From Archilochus colubris (Eukaryota > Chordata > Aves > Apodiformes > Trochilidae), in the NCBI GenBank assembly GCA_023079485.1, contig CM041089.1, positions 13,283,001 through 13,347,000 of the forward strand: 64,000 nucleotides of DNA, in the 5' to 3' direction. This document shows, piece after piece, positions 58,534 to 64,000 of the stretch (position 1 is the first letter of the stretch; each line of letters opens with the position of its first letter). The translations under genes were made by a program, and so were the position numbers. The notes under the pieces are model-generated. The model was not told the origin of the DNA. It made no database searches and was given only the letters and a program-made list of their open reading frames with translations.

Positions 58534-61500
58534 CTAAATGGAAATAAATGAGACGATTAAATGCCACACTGATTATGAGGTTCCATCTGCGCAAAGAAGG
58601 GATCATAAATGCTGCCTCTTAGTTCACTTGGCACTTCTCAATTTATGTACCAGCCTGTCCTATTTTTCTTGAGAGCTGTTTTCCAGTAAAATGCTGAGCA
58701 ACATGGGGAAAAAACCCAAAACCAATACATGGTTAAAGCATCTGGTTGGAATTACTACCATATAGCTCAAACTCTGTCCTAAAAATACCAAGAAATGAGA
58801 TGAAACCAGGAAATTCAGATTTCAAATTGCTGCCACAAAGCATTCCTCCGTGCAAACAAAAATCTGTCTCATAATAACAGCCTTTTGTAAAGAGAACGTG
58901 GGATGGAAAAAAAAACAAACTTCATGGCTTTTTTCAGAGTTAAAAAAAAAACAAACCAACAAAACAAACAAACAAAAAATCCCCCTAACAAACCCCAAAC
59001 CCCACCCCATGCAGGGTTGTGAATGCAGAGGACACTGAATTTCCTCTGCACTGGACTAAAGATGCTGCGTGGTGCATCACCCACTGGGATTGTCACAGGC
59101 ACCAGATCAGAGGTAAAGCTGCTGGGGGAAGGAGAACAAGGCTGTGACAATGTGCTCTGTCCTCAAAGTCTGCCTAAAGGTGCATCATTCATTGCCTGTG
59201 GCTTGATCTGGGGACATTGTTGGCTGAAGGACAATGACATCAGAGAAGCTCCAGCCCTGGTTTCAGCCTTCCTCTGCATCCTGCCATCACAAGGGGGAAC
59301 TCTGCAGAGAGATTTCCTCTAGCACACACTTCAAAGGCAGCTGCCTTATCTGCCTATAGCATCAAAGCTGTGGGGAAAAAAAAAGAGGTATATAATACAA
59401 ATGCTCCTGCTTGTCTGAATAGAGCTGCAGGGAAATTCCTCCTACACCTGAGAGGAATTGGAAAGCAACCCCAAATATTCACAGATTACTTCACATTTAT
59501 TTCTCCGTAACAAGGTCTGATTGTTTTCCTAATTTACTATTATCAGTAGAAAAGACAAAAGTGGTCCTCTGAGTTTTGCTTGGATGGAGAAGAATCTTCT
59601 AACCAAAAATAGTGCCAAGGTGGACAAAAGTTGTGAACCAACCTCCAAATACAGTGTCAGTCACCAAAAGGTGCTCCAGCTGGGAGCAGCATGGAGATAT
59701 CACAGCAGACCAGACCTCTCTGAGGGGTAAAGAAAAAACCCTCCTGGCATCCTCTCTTGTCTGGTGTGCTTCACCACATGTGCAGGACCCCTGTGCAGAG
59801 GTAATTACAAGGATACATCTCTGCCAAGCAGGGGGTGGGCATAGGAGCAAGCTCCGTTTAATGAGTGGCACTCTCCAGCTCCAAAGAAACCATCCTCGGG
59901 TACAATGACAGCTCCTTCTCCCTCACCAAACTCCTCTTGCAGCATTTTTGATTTTCTCCCTCCATAAATAAGTCTCAGAAATTCAGCACAGACCTTTTCT
60001 ACCCAAACCATCCTCCAAAGATGATCCTACCCCTTGTCTACAAGATCCTACCCTTTGTCTTCAAAGCCAGCACCTGGGAGCCCAGGCAACATACTCCTCT
60101 CCTTACAAGCCCGTGCTTCACCTACCTGCTGCCCAAAATGCACCTTACTGGGTTCATTAGAGGTCATTGATAGGATAAGACCTTCCCTTTCCACTGCTGG
60201 TGCTCAGTACCTCTCAAGACCTTCCAGCTCTGGCTGCAGAAAGCAACTTCCCAGTCTGATCTAGGAGACAGCACTGGACAAGCTTCCTAAATTATGGAGC
60301 TTTTACTTCAACTCTTTTTCCATAACGTCTGCCAGCTTTTTACCTGCTCTGCAAGCCCTGTTCCAGGTGACATGGCCTCTCCCTTGCAGGACAAGACATA
60401 CAGGCAAGCCTGGGTGCATGAAATGCAACCAGCACTGCAGCCTGCACCTGCTGCTCTCTGCTCCTGCTGCTGTGCTGAGCTGGGGCAGAGAAACCATGCA
60501 GTGAGGCTGTTCCTGCAGGAAAACTCCTCTGCCCATCAGCCTGGCCAAGGCAAGTCATGGCCCTTTCCAAATTTCCATGGTGGAGTCCACCCCCACCATT
60601 TGTATCTCTGTTGGGGCCAGGAGGATGATCAGAGGGCTGGAGCATCTCTTCTATGGAGAGACTGAGAGAGTTGGGGTTCTTCAGTCTGGAGAGGAGAAGG
60701 TTCCAAGGAGACCTCATTGTGGCCTTCCAGTATCTGAAGGGGCTACAGGAAAGCTGGGGAGGGACTTTTTAGGATGTCAAGGAGGGATAGGACATGGGGG
60801 AATGGATTCAAACTAGAGGAGGGGAGATTTAGATAGGAAATTAGGAAGAAATGAGGGTGGTGAGACACTGGCAGAGGTTGCCCAGAGAGGTGGTGGCAGC
60901 CCCATCCATCCCTGGAAGTTTTTAAGGTCAGGCTGGACGGGGCTCTGAGCAACCTGATCTAAGAGAGGTGTCCCTGCCCATGGCAGGGGGCGTGGAACTG
61001 GATGACCTTAAAGGTCCCTTACAACCCTGAACATGCTATGATTCTAAAGATCACCCAAAATCCTATTCTGGGGGCTGGTCTAGGAGAGGCTTTCCCAGCT
61101 AAAGACACCTTCTTGGGGCCAGAATGCAAAGGAACAGTCATAGCTACCGTGAAGCCAATGGAGATGCCCAGGAGCGTGGAAACAAAGTCCAGGTGCTTCT
61201 TCAGGAAGTCCTGGATCTGTTGCAGGCAGTCCTGGGAGAAGAGAGAGAGTCCTTGTAGCACAGCAGCAGCTTGGTGAGGGCTTCATCCCCCAACAGCACC
61301 TACCACAACCCCAGACAGAGAGGGATGCACAAGGGGGATGTAGCATTGCACAACTGGGCAGTTCTTTTTTTTTTTTTTTTCCTCCTGCTCACTGAAACTT
61401 GGGAAGACACATATCTGCAGTTCATTTTCTGTCACTACTACACGAGTGTGATATTCTTGGTATGATGGATTTTGGACTGGGGGGGTGGGAAGGGATGTGT

Positions 61501-63017
61501 GTGTACACTGCTGAGTGTGGCCGAGCAGAAGCTTTTTTCTTAACACCTCCTGGAAAAAGAAAAGTGGGAAAAACAAAGATGGGAAAGCAGAGCACACCAT
61601 AACGCTACGAATACATCCCCCAGAGATACAAATTAACATCTCCATTTTGCAGGGTGTCACAAACATTAATTTACAGAAGCCTTACGTATGCCGGTGGCCT
61701 CAGGGAAATCCAGGAGGCTTAGCCCAGAGAGCCATTCCGGAAAGGCAAAAGGGCCTTTCAGAAAGGCTTTTCACCCCATCAAGTGATTTGCAGGGCGATT
61801 TGCAAAGCCAGAGAGTGACTGTACCATAGCTACAAACCTGCGGTTCCCTGAGTTGCAAAACGCATCCTCCCACTCACGTCCCCCCACAGGAAACGCAAAC
61901 CCTTAGCGGGGGGATGGGAACAGAGTCACTCCCACGGGGCCTGGCTTTGCTTTCTCTCCCTTCTTGCTCTTTCAGCCGAGTTTGACCCCGCTTCGAGATG
62001 GGATGCTCCCGGAGGCAGCGCCGGGAATGTTTGCCCCGCGGGCACGGCCGTGCTGGCGCATCCCGAGGTTCTGCCACGCCATCCCGGGCGCTGCCACCTT
62101 ATCCCGGGCTCTGCCACCCCATCCCGCGGCTTTGCCACCTCATTCCGGACTCTGCCGCCCCATCCCGGGGCTCTGCCACCACCCGGCATCTTTGCCTGGC
62201 ATCCAGGTTTTTGTTACAGCTGTAGCAAGGTGGTTTTGTTTTTTCCAAGGGCCAAGCAAACATATTGATGCTGGCGGCTTCAGCTGCTTCAGCTGATTGG
62301 GCTACTCCAGTGGGAGCAAAATAATCACGGAATATGTTTGCTCAGGGTAGGAAGCCTGTGCTGTGGCTTCAGCAAGAGGTGGCTGCTTTGTCAGCTTCCC
62401 TGGGAGACTGCAAAGGGGAATGAAATGCACTTGATGAAGCTGCTGGACATCATAGCCCTGCTTTCATCAAGTTCTCATTTTAGCATCTAATGACAAGGAA
62501 TGATAGCAAATTCCACATGTGCTGTTTGTGGGACACCTTTTCAGCCTCAAAACCGGTGTCCCATGGAAAGGTCCAACAGCTTTTCTCAGCTCAGACACAT
62601 TCCTGTGGCATCTCACACCCTCCACAGAGGCAGGAGATGAGGAGCAAGATGGAAGAAAGCAGCAGGCTGCAAACAAAAGCATTTTGAAGGCTTTCTAGAG
62701 CTGCAAAGGAAACTCTATCTGCAGGTCTGAGACCTCCTGGTCCACCAGGGCTCCCCCAGCAGGTGAGACCCCTCCTTATTGGCCCAACAACCCCCCAGCC
62801 CATGGCAACCACAAACCATGGGAAAGCCATGGATCCCCTTAACACTTAAACACCAGTGAGATGTCAGGAGCTGGGGAGCAGTGGTACCACCTTGCTGTGG
62901 GGTAGAAAAAACCTTTTTCCTTACCTGTCCTGCACCTTGCACCTGGCCAGATGGGCAGGTCCTGCTCTCAACACTGGTTGTGTCCCCAAATGGAGAATGC
63001 TTCCCACAGCACAGGAA
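58438..63017 (-). CDS. TSPAN32: TSPAN32 (PHEMX), last three coding exons, 5' part outside window
   Basis: TSPAN32 is a leukocyte tetraspanin that in mammals restrains T-cell and platelet responses. The visible coding join (minus strand) is 63017-62925, 61231-61148, 58533-58438: 273 nt, 90 residues plus stop, all phase 0 with GT-AG borders. It covers the CCG part of the large loop ([18 protein letters not shown]), cysteines paired in the loop, then [16 protein letters not shown]4 ([20 protein letters not shown]) and SFLWFSIHF, and the tail [15 protein letters not shown]. The LDRKGKY motif and CCGK.SPF block match recalled human TSPAN32. The tail is much shorter than the human one, which runs on for about 90 residues. 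Upstream exons encoding TM1-TM3 were not found up to 64000. Confidence 0.9.
58540..60610. other. TSPAN32 last intron, left part
   Basis: Unique sequence with a short A/C-rich run near 58940-58990. No exon was recognised. Confidence 0.5.
60611..61046 (+). mobile_element. CR1 LINE 3' end, antisense in TSPAN32 intron
   Basis: Plus-oriented CR1 starting near GGGGCCAGGAGGATGATCAG and ending CTATGATTCTA, about 100 bp from the TSPAN32 exon at 61148. Closely related to the copy at 20.75-21.25 kb. Confidence 0.9.
61148..61231 (-). CDS. TSPAN32: TSPAN32 exon (loop end, start of TM4)
   Basis: 28 codons from [14 protein letters not shown] to LLGISIGFT. Acceptor TTCTCCCAG ends at 61232; donor GTAGCT starts at 61147. 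Confidence 0.92.
61232..62058. other. TSPAN32 intron, left part
   Basis: Unique sequence with a T-run near 61365-61380. It becomes CpG-rich from about 61860 onward. No exon was recognised. Confidence 0.5.
62059..62196. repeat. CpG-rich minisatellite, about 20 bp x 6-7
   Basis: Degenerate 20-21 bp units of the type CATCCCGGGCTCTGCCACC repeat head to tail. They sit in a CpG-rich patch (about 61860-62200) inside a TSPAN32 intron. Confidence 0.85.
62197..62924. other. TSPAN32 intron, right part
   Basis: Unique sequence; no exon or transposon was recognised. Confidence 0.5.
62925..63017 (-). CDS. TSPAN32: TSPAN32 exon (CCG part of large loop)
   Basis: 31 codons, [20 protein letters not shown] then [11 protein letters not shown]. 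Acceptor CTCTTCCAG ends at 63018; donor GTAAGG starts at 62924. The CCGK.SPF block is diagnostic of TSPAN32. Confidence 0.9.
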
Positions 63018-64000
63018 CTGGAAGAGAGGGAGAGGTCTGCCAGTCACCAACTGGGGCTCTCCTCATGCTATGGCAAGAGGTGCTGGTGCTGGGCCACCCT
63101 TCCTCCCAGGGCTGCAAGGAGCAAAGCAGCTGCAGCAATGGAAGGGAAATGCAGAGGGGGTGGATGGATCTGGCCCCAGACTTGCCCATTCTGCTTCAGG
63201 ACTGCAGGCTGGGGCTGGAGCCAAGCCCTCCCTCCATGGTCACACACCAGTGTTCCCAGTGGCTGGTCTGGAAAACCCAGGGATGCACACGTGGGCTGGT
63301 GTTTTTCCTATTTGTCATGGGCTGGGAGAGGGACCCAGCAACACCCTCTGCATGGCTGGTTTGCTATAGGCAGGGTGAAGTGGCCAGCTTGGAGCTCTAG
63401 CAGAAAGAAAATATAAACCAAAAAGGGGTAGAAGGAACGTTTCTCCATCAGTTAAAGTGATTAAAATAAGCAATTGATGAAGCTGGGAACTGTGCCTCAG
63501 TCTCCTTGCAAAGGGGGACTCTGGATGTGCAGATGTGGATATCCACAACCCTGCAGAGCAAGCACCACCAGACCTTGTCATGGGCTCCAAGGGCTCCCAT
63601 GGCTGTTGCAATGAGAAACGTTTGCCTTGAAGAAGCACAGATGAAAGCAGCTCCCAAAATTAGGATGATTTAAGAAAAGACAGAAGGATAAAGGGAGTTT
63701 TCTGGGAGAGGGGTTGTGAACAGGCAAGCAGGGCTCATCTTCCTGCCTGGCCCTGCTCCATTCCATGAACATCCCCCGAAACAGACCCTGTTGCATGAGG
63801 AGACAGCACCCCCTTTACTCAGGGGGGACTTGGGAGTTTCTCACCATGGGAGATGTCCTGTCCTGTGGCTTTGAGGGCAAGCTTACACCCTGTGCTCTGG
63901 ACAACCACCACTGTCCACCTGCTGAGCTACAGAGAAGTCCCCTGCACCAACAGCATCCTGGGTGATGGTTTAGGGGGGGCTTGTTAGTAGCCCCCAGCAT
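63018..64000. other. TSPAN32 upstream intron or flank
   Basis: No TM1-TM3 or upstream loop exon was recognised in this last kilobase, so they are presumed to lie beyond the window. Confidence 0.5.

Noticed and set aside
42815..62196. Regularly spaced repeats as CRISPR-like arrays
   Set aside because: The repeats are contiguous micro- or minisatellites without unique spacers, in a vertebrate genome.
61964..62296. 110-codon plus-strand frame with CHxIPG-like repeats
   Set aside because: Produced by the 20 bp minisatellite; the period is not a multiple of three throughout and no start context is seen.
62591..62845. 84-codon minus-strand frame with a hydrophobic stretch ([19 protein letters not shown]) as a possible TSPAN32 transmembrane exon
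   Set aside because: It lies between two phase-matched adjacent TSPAN32 exons and shows no match to TM1-TM3.
1..64000. tRNA, rRNA or snRNA genes
   Set aside because: No B-box-like GGTTCGAATCC with a cloverleaf, and no rRNA or snRNA core, was recognised on either strand by eye; a tRNAscan-SE/Infernal run would be decisive.

Overview
This is a vertebrate nuclear window and almost certainly a bird. It carries many CR1 LINE 3' ends (nine fragments, including the avian ATTCTATG-type tails), an avian-style retroviral solo LTR, CpG islands, split genes with GT-AG introns, and no bacterial features. Three host genes are recognisable, all on the minus strand: TSSC4 (about 1.5-6.4 kb), CD81 (coding exons 16.63-47.27 kb) and the last three coding exons of TSPAN32 (58.4-63.0 kb, with its 5' part beyond the right edge). 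The same trio lies next to each other in the human 11p15.5 KCNQ1-side domain, so the window is a conserved synteny block read in inverted orientation.

Layout. 1-1.48 kb: AT-rich sequence downstream of TSSC4, with no exon recognised. 1.5-3.45 kb: TSSC4 terminal exon with the whole reading frame. 3.45-5.5 kb: TSSC4 intron. 5.56-6.53 kb: CpG-island promoter with ZNF143-type and YY1-type motifs, followed by a 95 bp AAT microsatellite. 6.6-12.4 kb: intergenic, with two CR1 copies, one of them split by a solo LTR. 12.4-16.6 kb: AT-rich, probably CD81 3' flank or 3' UTR. 16.6-47.3 kb: eight CD81 coding exons, with very long introns 1 and 2 (10.2 and 11.0 kb). 46.4-47.5 kb: CD81 CpG-island promoter, followed by a 0.4 kb polypyrimidine tract. 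47.9-58.4 kb: intergenic or TSPAN32 3' region, with CR1 copies and a large purine array. 58.4-64 kb: 3' end of TSPAN32.

How the genes relate. CD81 and TSPAN32 are tetraspanins, four-pass membrane scaffolds of leukocytes and other cells. TSSC4 is an unrelated nuclear U5 snRNP assembly factor. They are linked by ancient synteny, not by a shared pathway.

Coding exons were placed by hand from conserved protein sequence plus GT/AG borders with matching phases. The CD81 exons sum to exactly 717 nt (238 residues plus stop). UTR ends, transcription starts and poly(A) sites are tentative. No new multi-gene system is visible. The less ordinary signals are a perfect hairpin containing an octamer motif in a CD81 intron, three large purine/pyrimidine arrays around the CD81 promoter, a CpG-rich minisatellite inside TSPAN32, a divergent CD81 large-loop segment, and a solo LTR nested in a CR1.
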